64,000 bases of DNA, taken from NCBI GenBank assembly GCA_024734495.1, contig JALMQS010000102.1, forward strand, positions 6,354,143 through 6,418,142, read 5' to 3'. This DNA is from Forficula auricularia. Its lineage: Eukaryota; Arthropoda; Insecta; Dermaptera; Forficulidae. Positions 1-11,596 of the stretch are shown here, one piece after another. Made by a program: the position numbers and the translations under genes. The notes beneath the pieces were generated by a model. That model did not search any database. It saw nothing but the letters and a program-made list of their open reading frames with translations, and had not been told where the DNA came from. Position 1 is the stretch's first letter, and each line of letters begins with the position of its first letter.

Positions 1-1305
1 TGGTCACCAACTTTATTTTCAAGATTCGATAAGTAGTAGCTAAACGATGTATCCATAAATTTATTAATGTTAGATAATAATAATAAATCTTTATTCCTCG
101 GCCTGCTTAGAGGCACAAGTCTTCGGTGTTTAGGTCCTCCAAACATCAATACAATCTAATTACAATACCTTAACAAACATAAATACAAATTAACTACAAC
201 AATTTAACAAATAATAAAGAAGTAGAAAAAAATGTATGCTTATTAACAAATAACATGACCATAGATTTCAACGACTCTAAAAGACAAAAGCTAATTAAAA
301 ATTCTGCGCAAAAACCCGATACCAGGAGCAAGCGACGCATGTGCCATAAGTTGTTAAGAAAAACCTGGTCAAAACATTAACAAGGATGGTATGACCTCTC
401 TCTACCTCAGCTAATCTCTGCTTGTGAGAACGAAATAAAATTTTGTACATCTCTAGGATAAGGACTTTTTATATTGGCTGGCAAAATGGGTGTGTGCCCG
501 ATGCCAATAAATAATATAAAAAAAATAAAGTAAAAAAAAAGGATAAGGACTTGACAAAATTTATAAATGATTTAATCACAGGAGGGCAGATGACTATAAT
601 TCCAAATAGTAATAGACAGACTGTTCCACAAATCTAAAAACATTATTTAAAAAACACTTATTTAAGGGAAACGTTAAGGCCTGAAAAAATATAGTTAGTA
701 AATATCCATCTGTATCTATGAAAATAAAATTACATAAACAAACAGACATGGGGAATCATGCTGAGTGGCCAACCACGCTAGATTTTTAATACGGTTCATC
801 ACATATAGACTATTAGATATTATTTCAATATTTCGAGAGTACTTTATCCATTTATTAAAATTGGAGAGTTATTCAATAAAAAGCTCTCAACGTTAATTAA
901 TAGTATCTGTGTATAAATACATACTAACACAAACATTCTCTTTCTAAATAACTAACTGCTAATTTGAAGCTGTCGTGATTTGATAATGTATATATGGTCG
1001 ATTCAAAACGTTTCATAAGTTTTGTTAGTTTAATATAATGCTTATACATATAAAGAGAATCATTTTTTTATATCAATGCCAAGTCATTAACCTTTTTCAA
1101 GGTTCACCATTTTGAATAATTGTCTCGTGTGGAAAACAGCTTATTACATATGGCGAAATCAATAATAAAAGAATGTTTTTTTACATTGACAAACATTTTT
1201 TACTACTTATGGCATATATTTTTAATTATTGGGCCTGATTGACCTAGACTAGAATATCTTCACATAATAATGAAGGATAATATATTATATGTATAATATA
1301 TAAGA
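1..1305. other. Non-coding; two short-repeat tails
   Basis: No credible exon is visible. Around 60-170 the minus strand reads like the 3' end of a retroelement, with GC-richer sequence passing into an ATT-rich tail (AATAAAGATTTATTATTA). Around 475-535 the plus strand has AAAATGGGTGTGTGCCCGAT followed by an AATAAATAA tail, which resembles the SINE tail at 18631-18848. The rest is AT-rich and unassigned. Confidence 0.4.
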
Positions 1306-1341
1306 CTAGCTGCAAGGCCCGCCTTCGGCAGCCCTCTTGCT

Positions 1342-1756
1342 TGCCAGGGGGCACGCCCCCTGGACCCCCAACCCACGAATCCCACCCTCACACTACACTC
1401 CCCCCGACCCATCCAGCACCCCCACCCCCGCACCATGAACCCGTGCCCAACCCCCGCCCCCATACCACAGAACCCAAACCTCACCCCGCCACTCCAACCC
1501 ACCACACTCCACGAAACCCACCCAGCACCCCAACCCCCGCCCCCACACCACCACTTCAACACTCTAACCTGCACCCCCCACCTCGGACCCCCACCCCGTA
1601 CCACCCCACTACGCCACTGGACCCTTACCTGAACCCCCCATCCACCAACCTTGCACCACCCCAGTGCCCCCCCCCTACTCCGCCATACTCCCTCACTCCA
1701 CCGCCATTCCACTCCGCGCATCCCATGCCCTAACCCACCCCCACTCCACCCCCGCA
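1342..1756. repeat. C-rich low-complexity tract in Helitron
   Basis: About 400 bases are extremely C-rich on the plus strand, made of CCCC, CACC and ACCC runs. Long proline-rich open frames arise here on both strands only because of the base composition. The tract lies between the Helitron 3' end and its tandem array. A G-rich counterpart in the opposite orientation lies at 54500-54620, next to related sequence. Confidence 0.75.
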
Positions 1757-2470
1757 CCCAGTTTTTGCATTTCTAGCCTTCTAGTGACCCACAGATTATG
1801 TAAACAAAATTTGGTTGAGTTTGGTCCAAGAGCAAGAATTTTCATTTTTTGACCCCCCCCCATTTTAGGTGGTTAGTTTTTGTATTTCTAGCTCTCTAGA
1901 GTCCCACAGATTATGTATACAAAATTTGGTTGAGTTTGCTCCAAAAGGCAAGAATTTTCATTTTTTGACCCCCTTCCCCTTTTTAAGTGGTTAGTTTTTG
2001 CATTTCTAGCTCTCTAGAGACCACAGATTATGTATACTAAATTTGGTTGAGTTTGGTCCAAGATCAAGAATTTTCATTTTTTGACCCCCCCCCCATTTTG
2101 GGTGGTTAGTTTTTGCATTTCTAGCTCTCTAGAGGCCCAGAGATTATGTATACAAAATTTGGTTGAGTTTGGTCAAAGAGCAAGAATTTTCATTTTTGAC
2201 CCCCCCCACATTTTGGGGACGCCCCCCATTTTGGGTGGTTAGTTTTTGCATTTCTAGCTCTCTAGAGGCCCACAGATTATGTATATAAAATTTGGTTGAG
2301 TTTGGTCCAAGAGCAAGAATTTTCATTTTTTGACCCCCCCTTTTGGGTGGTTAGTTTTTGCATTTCTAGCTCTCTAGAGGCCTACAGATTATGTATACAA
2401 AATTTGGTTGAGTTTGCTCCAAGGGCAAGAATTTATATAATTTTCTCCTTCCCCCCTTTTTGGGTGGTTT
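1757..2470. repeat. Tandem array, unit about 110-130 bp
   Basis: Six or so tandem units each contain GTTTTTGCATTTCTAGC, CTCTAGAG, ACAGATTATGTATACAAAA, TTTGGTTGAGTTTG, AAGAATTTTCATTTTTTGAC and a variable C-run before CATTTTGGGTGGTTAG. Unit length varies mostly through the C-run. The array is internal to the Helitron. A diverged relative of the same unit is repeated at 29295-29650. Short open frames here are by-products of the repeat. Confidence 0.85.
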
Positions 2471-2884
2471 TTGGGGGGAATTTTTTTAAACAAAAGTTGT
2501 CAGAAATCACATCCCCTACAACTTTGCTCATTATAAAATTTCCCGTAGAGTTATAATATAAAAAAGTTTAGAAATAGTTTAAGAGTTATTTGATAACCCC
2601 CTTTTGGGGTCAAAATATCAAAACGTTATATAGCTAAAAACGTAAGTTAGAAGACCTCTGATACAAATATGAAATTTCATAATAATCCCTTCAGCCGTTT
2701 TGACGTGAATCGTGAGCAACTTTTCGCGGAAACCACTGAAACAGACAGACAGACAGACATACAGACAGGAATTTTGTTTAGGGTGTTTTCGTTCATAACT
2801 TTGCTTGAAACGTGTGCAACCAAAATTTGGCGTGATTTGGACCAATGTACAGACAAAACCTTAATTTTATATATATAGATGTAG

Positions 2885-3620
2885 GGCTTTTGAATAAGTG
2901 ATATGATTCGTTTGGGATTGAATTAAATACGAACTAGGAATTGCATCAGATTCATCTTCAGACTCATCTTATAGCGAAGAAAATAAAAATAAATGGCAAT
3001 GTTTAATTGTTGAGATTTCGTATGACGACTCAAAAAGTTGTGGCCCACCGTCAGTTAATTTATAGAGACGCCTGTAGTATAGGCAAGCTGCTTAGCAACT
3101 CCTCCCATTAGAATATCTAACTTTCAGGATTAAGGCTAAAAATGTACATTTTCTTTCCCCCAAAAAAATGACGAATTAAATAATTGGATTTGGCAAAATG
3201 TGTTCAGGATATTTCGCCAAACAAAGAAGCAAATAAGAGTCTTTAAAATTATTATTTCAGTATGCTTACCGAAGTTAGTACAATCTAGATTACTCTGTGC
3301 TGTTCCATGTAATCCCAGTCGTGTTTCTTGCAGCTCGTGGAATTTGATTGGGAAGACCTAAAAAGTGAAACTATATGTCAAAATTCAAGACCTCTCACCC
3401 CATAATGATATATCTAAAATAACATCAATTGAAAATATTTTATTATTGAAAATAGCTTCTCCCACACAATATTTATGAATTTATCAATTAATTTCTTTGA
3501 TTCTTATGTTAAATAAAAATATTGTAATATGAGGCTAATTTTACAGTCTAGATTTAATCTTCAGACTCATTTAATTATTTCTATAAATATATAATACGAT
3601 TTTAATAAAAATCAAATTAA
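2885..3620. repeat. Dispersed repeat, copy A
   Basis: The left part (2885-3180) recurs at 32088-32400, sharing TAGAGACGCCTGTA, AGGATTAAGGCTAAAAAT and TGTACATTTTCTT. The right part (3255-3480) recurs at 34128-34375, sharing CAGTATGCTTACCGAAGTTA and GCAGCTCGTG. The distal 3505-3675 recurs next to the second tRNA-Gly at 25175-25343. No open frame of note is present. The Helitron appears inserted at its left edge. Its class is unknown. Confidence 0.7.
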
Positions 3621-3675
3621 TTTTTTAAAGGAAGAGTTCACATTTCGATTCATTCCATAAGAAATGCAAAAGGGA

Positions 3676-3746
3676 TGCATCGGCCGGGAATCGAACCCGG
3701 GCCGCCCGCGTGGCAGGCGAGCATTCTACCACTGAACCACCGATGC
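3676..3746 (-). tRNA. tRNA-Gly (anticodon GCC)
   Basis: The minus strand folds as a complete 71-nt nuclear tRNA. The acceptor GCATCGG pairs with CCGATGC, the A box is TGGTTCAGTGG, the B box is GGTTCGATTCC, and the anticodon GCC is at 3712-3714. No intron is present. The discriminator base is A and no CCA is encoded, as usual in eukaryotes. It delivers glycine at GGC/GGT codons. It is identical to the copy at 25344-25414, and both lie in a duplicated block. With intact internal promoter boxes it is likely functional. Confidence 0.95.
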
Positions 3747-4420
3747 TTATATTACCATATTTATAGCTCGCTGCACACGAGGCTTTTTCCTCTACTTGTT
3801 TTTGTGAAGAGAGCTCTCTGTTTGTAATTTGGATGCCTGACGGGATCGAAATGTCGTCACTGTTGGCTGTCTTTCTGGCTAGCTTGCTTGATTTAAAAGA
3901 TAGGACATGTTCTATTTTGCGGCTTGGCCTTGGGAAGCCATCTGCTAGCACAGGAGGAAGCCAACCCGCGGCCTGCCTTGAACATTTTTCCAGCCCTCGA
4001 GATACATCACACTTTTACAAAATATATTTATTTTATAATAATTGCCAAAGAAGTGAAAACAAATGTATTCAAAAATATATATTATTTATGCATACATATA
4101 TTCAAAAATTAACTGTTTAAACTATGAGAAAAAATTAACTTTGATTTTAAAATAATATTTTTGCGGAAATATGACAGATATTCAACTTATACCTGCGATT
4201 CGTTTTTTTTCGAAAATGAAAATGACCAAACATAAAACACGCTCAAACATAACGGACGCTAACCTGCAACAGCCATTACGATGTGTAAATTCCCAAATTG
4301 AGATCGATTTGCAAAAGCTAACTGAAAGAGTGGAAAAACAAATATCGCACTAGTAAAATAAATATTTTTTTATTGATTTCATTTTTTTTCTTATTTAATT
4401 TATATTTATATTTATATATT
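3747..4420. other. Non-coding, no recognised element
   Basis: Moderate-complexity AT-rich DNA. Short open frames at 3833-4120 and 4171-4353 show no recognisable protein and no splice logic. GCTCGCTGCACACGAG at 3766-3781 is a small hairpin-like sequence. Confidence 0.4.
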
Positions 4421-5885
4421 TTTAACCGGCTTTTTTTGTGTCTATGTTACCTCATATCTTGGCCAATTGTGAACCGATTTTGATGATTTTTTTTGCATTG
4501 GGTTCATTCTAGTTTCCGATTGGTCCCGTTTTTCATTGATATTGGACTTTTTCATATGTTTGTTCAGGCATAACTACTTTGTTTATCAACCGATTTTAAT
4601 GATTCTTTTTTTATTGGAAAGAGGGTACCTTAGGGGTGGTGCTATATTAATTTGGTCAAGTTCTAAAGAAATTATCATTGACGAAATAACATAAATCTCC
4701 AATTCTTATGACCAAATAATCGAAATTATAATAAATAAAATCTTTTATAAAAAATCTTAAAACATTCATTTAAAAACCCGCAAACGTTTAGAGAGAATTT
4801 CTATATTTATGAATTGAATTTTATTATGATTTTCTGATTCATTCGCCCGACGCTTTCTCTTACGAGATGCATGCAAGTTATTATATTAAGTCACTATTAA
4901 TAACATCACTAAAAAGAGAAAAATAAAAATAATTTTTATAAAAAAAATAAAACCGACTTCAAAAAAATTAAATGCAACAAATAAAATAATAATAATTTAA
5001 AAATAAAATAAAATACACTAAAAGGTATAAAATATTTATCTTATTTAGTTACAATTAAACGACGAAATATTAACATGAAATCCCTTTTTGAAGTCGGTGC
5101 CAAACATATACATTTTATGATCGCACTCGACGGATCTTACTTAATATGCTCGCTTATATAGTTTGTTTGGCACCGACTTCAAAAGGGATTTAATGTTAAT
5201 ATTTCGTCGTTTAGTTGTAACTAAATAAGATAATTATTTTATACATTTTAGTGTATTTTATTCTATTTTTTAACCGACTTCAAAAAAGGAGGAGGTTCTC
5301 TATTCGACTGAATTTTTTTTTTTGTGCCTATGTTACCTCATATCTCCGTCAATTGTCAACCGATTTTGAAAATTTTCTTTGCATTGGGTCCAGTCTAGCT
5401 TCCGATTGGTCTCATTTTTTTTCGTTTTTTTCATAGGTATTAGACCTTTTTTATTAGGTTTGTTTAGACCTAACCTCTTTGTTTATGAACCGATTTCGAT
5501 GGTTCTTTTTTTATCCGAAAGGGGGTGTCTTGGGGATGGTGTCATATTAATTTGGTCAAGTTCTAATGATATGATCACTATTAATAACATCACTAAAAAG
5601 AGAAAAATAAAAATAATTTTTAAGAAAAAATAAAAACCGACTTCAAAAAATTAAATGCAACAAATAAAATACACTAAAATGTATAAAATAATTATTAATA
5701 TTTCGTAGTTTAGTTGTAACTAAATAAGATAATAATTATTTTATACCTTTTAGTGTATTTTATTTGTTGCATTTAATTTTTTGAAGTCGGTTTTTATTTT
5801 TTTCTTAAAAAATTATTTTTTAAGTTATTATTATTTTATTTGTTGCATTTAATTTTTTTGAAGTCGCTTTTATTTTTTTTTTTTT
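4421..5885. repeat. ACCGACTTC repeat family, compound copy
   Basis: Two overlapping or nested copies of a dispersed repeat. It typically starts TAACCGACTTCAAAAAAGGA, with GGAGGTTCTCTATTCGAC following in the second copy, and then carries repeated AACCGATTTTGATGATT-like blocks. It closes with GAAGTCGGTT, so it has short inverted ends. Other copies are at 22885-22937, 30785-31033, 35016-35170, 35597-36675 and 48558-49290. The copy at 35597-36675 sits inside another element and is flanked by its inverted ends, which supports transposition as a unit. No coding capacity was seen. I remember similar repeats from insect genomes but cannot assign a superfamily. Confidence 0.75.
5036..5235. repeat. Fold-back core of ACCGACTTC family
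   Basis: Inverted arms of about 70 bp contain AAACGACGAAATATTAACAT, TTTTTGAAGTCGGTGCC and their complements. They flank a loop of about 60 bases with GCACTCGACGGATCTTACTT. The same hairpin recurs at about 35680-35910 and 48990-49215 with equivalent loops, so it is part of the family structure. Confidence 0.8.
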
Positions 5886-6846
5886 ATATTTCATTTTTAG
5901 TGTTAAATATTTCTTTACAATGTGCGTTTAGTTTCATTATTATATTATCTTTTACATATAAGAATAAAAGTAAACACAATAATAATAACTCAGTGAGACC
6001 AGGCCGGAAGTCAGGGCTGTTACAGAAGAATTGTTTATCCCCCCCTCCCCCTCGCCCTCCGCCGAGGCCTTATATTATGTTTATTTTCATCAAGCAGAGG
6101 ACAACCTTATTGATATATCTTTATAAAATAATTTCACTTTACTATAAAATAAAAAATCTAATAAAACCACAAAAGTTTCAACTTTATTAGCAAAATGTGT
6201 TATTGATTTATAATAAAAAAGAAATTAAAGTTTCATTTCAACAAGTTTTATAATATATTCTTATTTATTTATGTATTCAACAGACGGTGTAGTAAATATA
6301 AATATGGATTAAATTCAGGGAGGATTTACGTTATTTCGAATATATGTATGTATAATCTGCAAGAGAATTGAGAATATAGCTAATGGCATATTAGAAATAA
6401 AATATATATATAAACTAGAAATTTGTTCTGTAACGATGCAAAAAGATAAATATATTAAATTCAAAATAAACACGGAAAATATTAATCAAAAGAAATTGGA
6501 ATAAAAAATAATCCACCTTAACTCAAAGGATCCCAAAGTGACTTCCATCGAAGGAAAAACGTTCGTTGGGCGCAGATTTTTTTGGTTTGTTTGCTTAAAT
6601 AAATACTCAACAAAAATGAAAGTAAGAAAAAAAAACGTTTTTAAAAAAGAAATGGTTGTAATAAGGAAGGAATAATTTTGCTGAGGAAATAATTATTATC
6701 TTCTTAAGGAATGGCTGGTCAAACTATTATTATATCTATGTAATAATATTAAAGTTGGACAAAAAGGCCGTAATTTGACAACTATTTTGACTCTAAAGCT
6801 GTTTTGACCTTCACTTAAGTTAACCTGGACTCAGGAAACCAGCCCT
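5886..6846. other. Non-coding AT-rich DNA
   Basis: No element was recognised apart from a short GC-rich pyrimidine tract at 6038-6070. The open frame over 5840-6190 reads through repeat sequence and is not gene-like. Confidence 0.4.
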
Positions 6847-7002
6847 TAGGGCCACTTGTATGTTGATTTGTAAAGTCTTTGTTAAGTTAATAAACGGTCA
6901 AACCTTAGTATTCACCTTGTGCCGGGCAGATGGTGAATACTAAGATTTGACCGTTTGTTAACTTAACAAAGACTTTACAAACCAACATACAACTGGCCCT
7001 AA
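6847..7002. mobile_element. Palindromic MITE, ends TAGGGCCA
   Basis: An almost complete palindrome. The left arm (6847-6916) carries TAGGGCCACTTGTATGTTGA, AAAGTCTTTGTTAAGTTAA and GTATTCACC. The right arm (6932-7002) is its complement, ending TGGCCCTAA. The loop is only 15 bases. The AGGGCCAGTT-type ends match those of the larger element at 47009-49573. A non-coding, terminal-inverted-repeat element is the best reading. TA at both ends may be the target duplication. Confidence 0.7.
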
Positions 7003-7107
7003 GAGTTCCGACTGAAACATCAGAATCTAAGTATTCTGATCGAACTTTCTCGTCAGAATATTATTCAGTATTATGAACTGAAACGCATATTAATTGTCTA
7101 ATTCATG

Positions 7108-8225
7108 GGTGTCCAATCTTTTGGCTTACACGGGCCACATTTGAATAAAAAAAATGTCTTGGACAGTGGATAATATATTATAATTTTATTGATATTTGTT
7201 ATTCAAAAAAGATAGTTAATAATGTAGAAATAAGAACTTTATTATTTTTTTAGCTCATAGTGAGCTTCTAATTTTACTTTTTGTAAATTTTATATTTTAA
7301 AATAGATTCTCGTATATGTAACCATATACCTAAATACTTACAAAAACTGATATTATGTATTATAGTATTTGTTTAAATTTTTTCTTAGCTAGATAGATAA
7401 TTAATATAAAATTCTAATAAAGAGGCAATATTCAATTTTTTTCAGATCGGTATCTAATTGTTGTTCTAGAACATTCAATTAGAAAGTTCGCAAGTAGAAA
7501 ATTTATTTCTAATGAAAATTGAGTCGAAAATAGACCAAAATGATGATTATTTTTTCGGATATCTTGAAATCTAAATTTAAAATTAGCACTTTTATTTTTC
7601 GAAAACTTCACAGTAGATTTTCAGATTTCTTATTTTAGAGAAAAAAAATTATCAGGCCAAATTGGTGTGTGTTTTCCAGTATCTACATACAAATCTCAAT
7701 GTTTTATGACTTAATATTGGTTCACGGGTTAGACAGCCCTGGTTTAAATCGAATGAGATTAAAGAAGGATATGAGGAATGATAATTAATTTTTTAAAAGG
7801 GTCACGGATATAATAATCCATGACTATCTATTGACGTGCAAAGATCTAAAAGACAAGTCTTGACAAGTTTTAGTTTAGGAGAGAAATTATCAATTAATTG
7901 TTATTGTATTGTTCTAGAAAACAGCAATTCCTTGTCTTCTTTTGTATTAGAATGATAGCTATAGACGAGACTTGGTTAGTGTCGTAGCATATAAATTACT
8001 TAAATAATAAATATTTTAGAAAATGAAAATATTAGAAGATGAAGAATTTTTAAATATTCGAAACTTCATTATTTTTTTATCTTATACCTATAGTTGATTG
8101 AGCTTATAATTTTGCTTTTAGTGAATTTTATTGTTGCAAAAAGATTCACATATTGAACAAATCTATATTCATATTTCGAAAAAAAGAATAAATATATCTC
8201 CACGGGTTGGACAGCCTTGGTCTAA
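7108..8225. mobile_element. hAT-like non-autonomous element(s)
   Basis: The left end reads GGGTGTCCAATCTTTTGG and then ACGGGCCACATT. Internal and right ends read CACGGGTTAGACAGCCCTGG (about 7723) and CACGGGTTGGACAGCCTTGG (about 8201). Such CAGGGGTGTCC-type ends with a GGGCCAC block are typical of hAT MITEs. A second copy of 7444-8225 lies at 58756-59615, sharing AGATCGGTATCTAATTGTTG. Two right-end-like sequences suggest two tandem or nested copies. No transposase coding was seen. Confidence 0.6.
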
Positions 8226-8975
8226 TTTCATCCAGGGCCAACCCGAAAGAATATTCTAGATTAAATTTTTTATCAGAATCACCAAAAACATCAAAACATA
8301 AAATATACAAAATATTTTTTAGTCTAAGCGAAAATCGCAAAATATCAGATGAATCAAACTTTTGTGGGGATCCTAGACTTTGGTGGACAGACTAATATTT
8401 TGGAAAATTCTTTCTTGTCAGACCAAATTGAAAATTACTTTTTTTTTTTATCTGAGAAACCCTAACAAAATTTAGACAATTTTCTAATTTTACCAGAGTC
8501 CATTAGTAAAGAAATTTCGAAGATCATTATTTACTTAATTTTGTTCGAAAAAATACCATAGTAGTATTATCAACAAAAGGTAAACTGCAGTAATTGTTTT
8601 TGAAAAGCTAAGCGGGTAAGGGATCAAAAATGACAAAGATGAATCTTCTATAAATTTAATTACTTTTATTTTCAATTGCAACCAGGATTATTTTATAACA
8701 ATATTTAAAGTCTGCCTCTGTAGATGCGAGCCAATTTCATGATAAGGGCGAATTCCATGTTTTTTCTTTCTACAGAGTCAAAATAGTATTAATTTTGAGA
8801 AAGTTAAGATTCTAATATTAATTATTTCTTATATATAGAACTTCAAAGAAAAAATTCTCAAAGGAAAATTTATTTTATTAAAATGAAATTAAAAAAATTT
8901 AGCAGAAGAATATTTTCAATAAATAATAATGTTGTTAGCTTGACTTAAATGTGTCATAAGCTCTAAAAAAAATTT
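8226..8975. other. Non-coding, unassigned
   Basis: AT-rich with poly-A and poly-T tracts. No element termini, RNA gene or exon was recognised. Confidence 0.4.
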
Positions 8976-9250
8976 ATAATACATAATAATGATTCAAGAA
9001 AAAGTCTCCTCTGTATTCTGGGGTGGATTCTTGCATGCGTAAAAATAATAAGATGAAATTTGAGGAATTGCTTGAAGTTGAAGGTACCTGTGTATGCGGG
9101 TCTGAAAAACTTAAAATAATAATATGTCGCTGGAAGAGATTTACAGTCTCTAGAAGACTTAGGGATAAACGAGTTAGCAAATGTGTTTGGTTGGGTAGTA
9201 TCTAATTTAATCACGAACGGGTATTGAATGTTTGAAATTCGTGTATTTTG
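8976..9250 (-). pseudogene. Decayed Jockey-type LINE 3' fragment
   Basis: Minus-strand translation contains remnants of the C-terminal tail of the LINE protein (TFANSF, RDCKSLPA), matching ANSL and RDWNSLPA in the better copy at 26770-27655. It is 5'-truncated, as expected from incomplete target-primed reverse transcription, and carries frame disruptions. Confidence 0.65.
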
Positions 9251-9590
9251 TGCAATATTGAATATGAATGTTTTCTATCTAAGAAAATTAATTTTATCTT
9301 TTTAAAAATTTCAGAATACTAAAATACACTCAGTACTTTGATAATATTTTTATAATTTTCTCATTAATATATCATAGAATAATTAACATATTAACGAGAA
9401 TTGTTTTTGATCGCGCTTTTTAAACAAGATATATATATCGCGAGACTACTGCTGGTTGAAGCTATTGGAGTCTGCTGAGTCTTAAGTCTGGTTCAAGAGA
9501 GAATGAAAAAGATATGATCAATTTTGATAATATCCGTAACCATGTCTAAAATGTCAGCATTAATTTATTAATGTACATAGTAATTTATAT

Positions 9591-9840
9591 GTTAAAATTA
9601 AATTAGGTTGGAGTTGGTGGTGTTTCACAAGGAGAAAAAAAATTAAAATACACAGATTTTTTTAGTTTACTCTATATATTTCGAGCTCTTAACTCATAGA
9701 CAGGAGAACATTGACAGTCAATGTTCTCTCCTGACGATGAGTTAAGAGCTCGAAATATATAGAGTAAACTTAAAAAATCTTTGTATTTTATTTTTTCTCC
9801 TTGTGAAACACCACCAACTCCAACCTAATTTAATTTTAAC
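9591..9840. repeat. Perfect-centre palindrome with hammerhead-like motif
   Basis: A 250-bp inverted repeat whose arms of about 125 bp meet with almost no loop (GAACATTGACAGTCAATGTTC at the centre). The outer ends are GTTAAAATTAAATTAGG and its complement. The right arm holds CTGACGA (9731-9737), one base, stem GAGTT/AGCTC with loop AAG, then GAAA (9752-9755), which is the hammerhead core layout. The left-arm copy has lost CTGANGA. The terminal TTGTGAAAC...ACC block is shared with the fold-backs at 36.8 and 39.8 kb, so they form one family. Confidence 0.8.
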
Positions 9841-10608
9841 AATGTTTCACTATAAACCAACACCGCGTTCCCTAAATTTGATTAATTTATATTGCTTTCC
9901 TTTTCCTTTATATAAATGAAACTAAAATTAACGTTTTAGTACCTATTTACCAATATCTATTTTAAAATTTTAATTCATAGTTCATTTGACAAAATTCATT
10001 AGAAAATAATTTTAGAGAAGCGATCGTAATACTTTAACTATTTTATTTGAAGTGAAAGTGAAAATCATCAACTTTTCTAGATATTAATAAATTTTATGTT
10101 CCGTGCATTATCCAAACTATACTGGATCGGCTTTCCTAATTCAGAGGTACCATTCTTTAGAATTTCTCTCAATATTAATCATTGTTGATTTAGAACTTTC
10201 ATGTTTTTTTAGTCGGTAATCAGATAGTTACTTTCATATCTAACTCATCCTTTTTTATTTTTACCGATGTAGAAGGGATTTTCCACTTCATTATCATGTT
10301 TTGGCAGTCAAGGTAGCCATTCCATTGTATCTGATTCATTTTCCGAAACCACATCAACTTGAAGTTAACTACTCGTAAATGCACCCCTATTTTTAATTTG
10401 GCTATCCTCTGTGGTCTCCAAACGTTTTTCTGGGCGGAATTCAGAAACAATCAATGAAATTTAAAGGGAATTAGTATTTTTCTAGTTCCTTAATTCTTTA
10501 TCCATCTTATGGGTAGGTATAGTAGACGATGATAATTGACCACCCACCCATATATAGCTATATTTAGAATAACCGTCAGATTGTAGTGAAATTACTCATA
10601 CCTACCAT
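9841..10608. other. Non-coding; one unexplained open frame
   Basis: A 76-codon open frame on the minus strand (10220-10450) has a mixed composition with several Trp, Asn and Lys residues. It matches no family I recognise and has no clear splice or promoter context. The rest is AT-rich. Confidence 0.35.
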
Positions 10609-10763
10609 CGAGGGGTGAACCGCGACCTAAAATAGTGTACACCTACTTACAATACCTTATTACCTACTACAATAGATGACAATAGATTATCTAATGAATT
10701 CCAAAGTAATTCAAATAATTCAAAGACAGTGTACACCTAATTCCAAACGCGGTTCACCCCTCG
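10609..10763. mobile_element. MITE, ends CGAGGGGTGAACCGCG (copy 1)
   Basis: A terminal inverted repeat of 16 bp (CGAGGGGTGAACCGCG / CGCGGTTCACCCCTCG) bounds about 155 bp. Inside are GTGTACACCTA near each end and ATTATCTAATGAATTCCAAA in the middle. There is no coding. Further copies lie at 17942-18094, 20881-21000, 24832-24995 and 31611-31776. Confidence 0.85.
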
Positions 10764-11596
10764 CCTTCCATTATAACTTGAACTCTGAATATATAATCAT
10801 CGAAAAGATTTTTCCTTGATCGTAAATTCTGACTCGTAATTGACCTGTGTTCGTTTGTTAGTGAAATCTATCCCGAATACCGCTTCATTAATTAAGTACT
10901 GTCATCAATGATCTTGTAAAATTAAAAAAAATATATTCTCTTTGTCACTAATGCCAGGATTCAGAGTACCGCAAAAACATGAGTAAATGACTGTCACTCA
11001 ATTAAGAGGATGATATGAGTGGTTAAAGCTCGTTGTTCAAAAATGTTGTACTATAGTTTTTTACGAGATGGAATAAAATAGCTTTCACAAATAAAATATT
11101 TGTATTATATTACCATATATACAGAGGACCAGATCATTTTTACTTTCTTCTCACACTGTTTATCTATTTCTATAAGAAATCTCAAATCTTAGATTCCTAA
11201 ACTAAGGATACTGTTGTCATTTGGCGAGCTGGATTTGCATTGGATTTTGAGGAATTTATCATTAATCTATCTGAGCTAATAACTAAACTAGTTCATAATC
11301 ATCATTGAATGAATACACAGTCCTAAGACTGGTTTGACACAACCACCCGTGGAGACTGGAGACTCGGCTCTGTCCCATGCCAGCTCTTTTGACATCTCTA
11401 AATTTTTAATTTTCCTTGTAACTAGCGAATATCCTAGAATCTAGATTTTTGTTAATTTTTCTAGAATTTTTTTCTTTGGAATGCTTTTTCTAATTAGAAA
11501 TACATCATTATCGTTAAGAATATTCCACGGTCTAACTTAATGTAGGTATCTGTAACAATAAATCTTTCTTAATTAGAGAAAATGGCTAAGAGCCTA
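10764..11596. other. Non-coding, unassigned
   Basis: AT-rich. A more GC-rich segment at 11320-11400 (GGAGACTCGGCTCTGTCCCA) has the look of a retroelement 3' region but no definable end. Confidence 0.35.

Larger units (their letters stand above)
1306..2879 (-). mobile_element. Non-autonomous Helitron
   Basis: Read on the minus strand the element begins TCTATATATATAAAATTAAG just inside an A at 2880. It ends in CTAG at 1309-1306, just before a T. This is the Helitron rule of 5'-TC, 3'-CTRR and insertion between A and T. A GC-rich hairpin-forming stretch (GGGCTGCCGAAGGCGGGCC) lies just inside the 3' end, where Helitrons carry a terminal hairpin. No Rep/helicase coding is present, so it must have moved with enzymes supplied in trans. 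It contains a C-rich tract and a tandem array, annotated separately. The termini and insertion site are direct observations. The non-autonomous status is inferred from the lack of coding capacity. Confidence 0.8.

Noticed and set aside
1260..1757. Long open frames on both strands (up to 165 codons), Gly/Trp- or Pro-rich
   Set aside because: They arise from a C-rich low-complexity tract inside a Helitron; composition explains both frames and no domain is present.
1757..2470. CRISPR-like array
   Set aside because: Units are contiguous tandem repeats without unique spacers, in a eukaryotic Helitron.
5036..5235. Hammerhead in the ACCGACTTC family hairpin
   Set aside because: CGACGAAATATTA looks like the GAAA side, but no CTGANGA or stem II precedes it in any copy.
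10220..10450. 76-codon minus-strand frame
   Set aside because: Not repetitive, but no recognisable family, no splice or start context, and length is possible by chance in this window.
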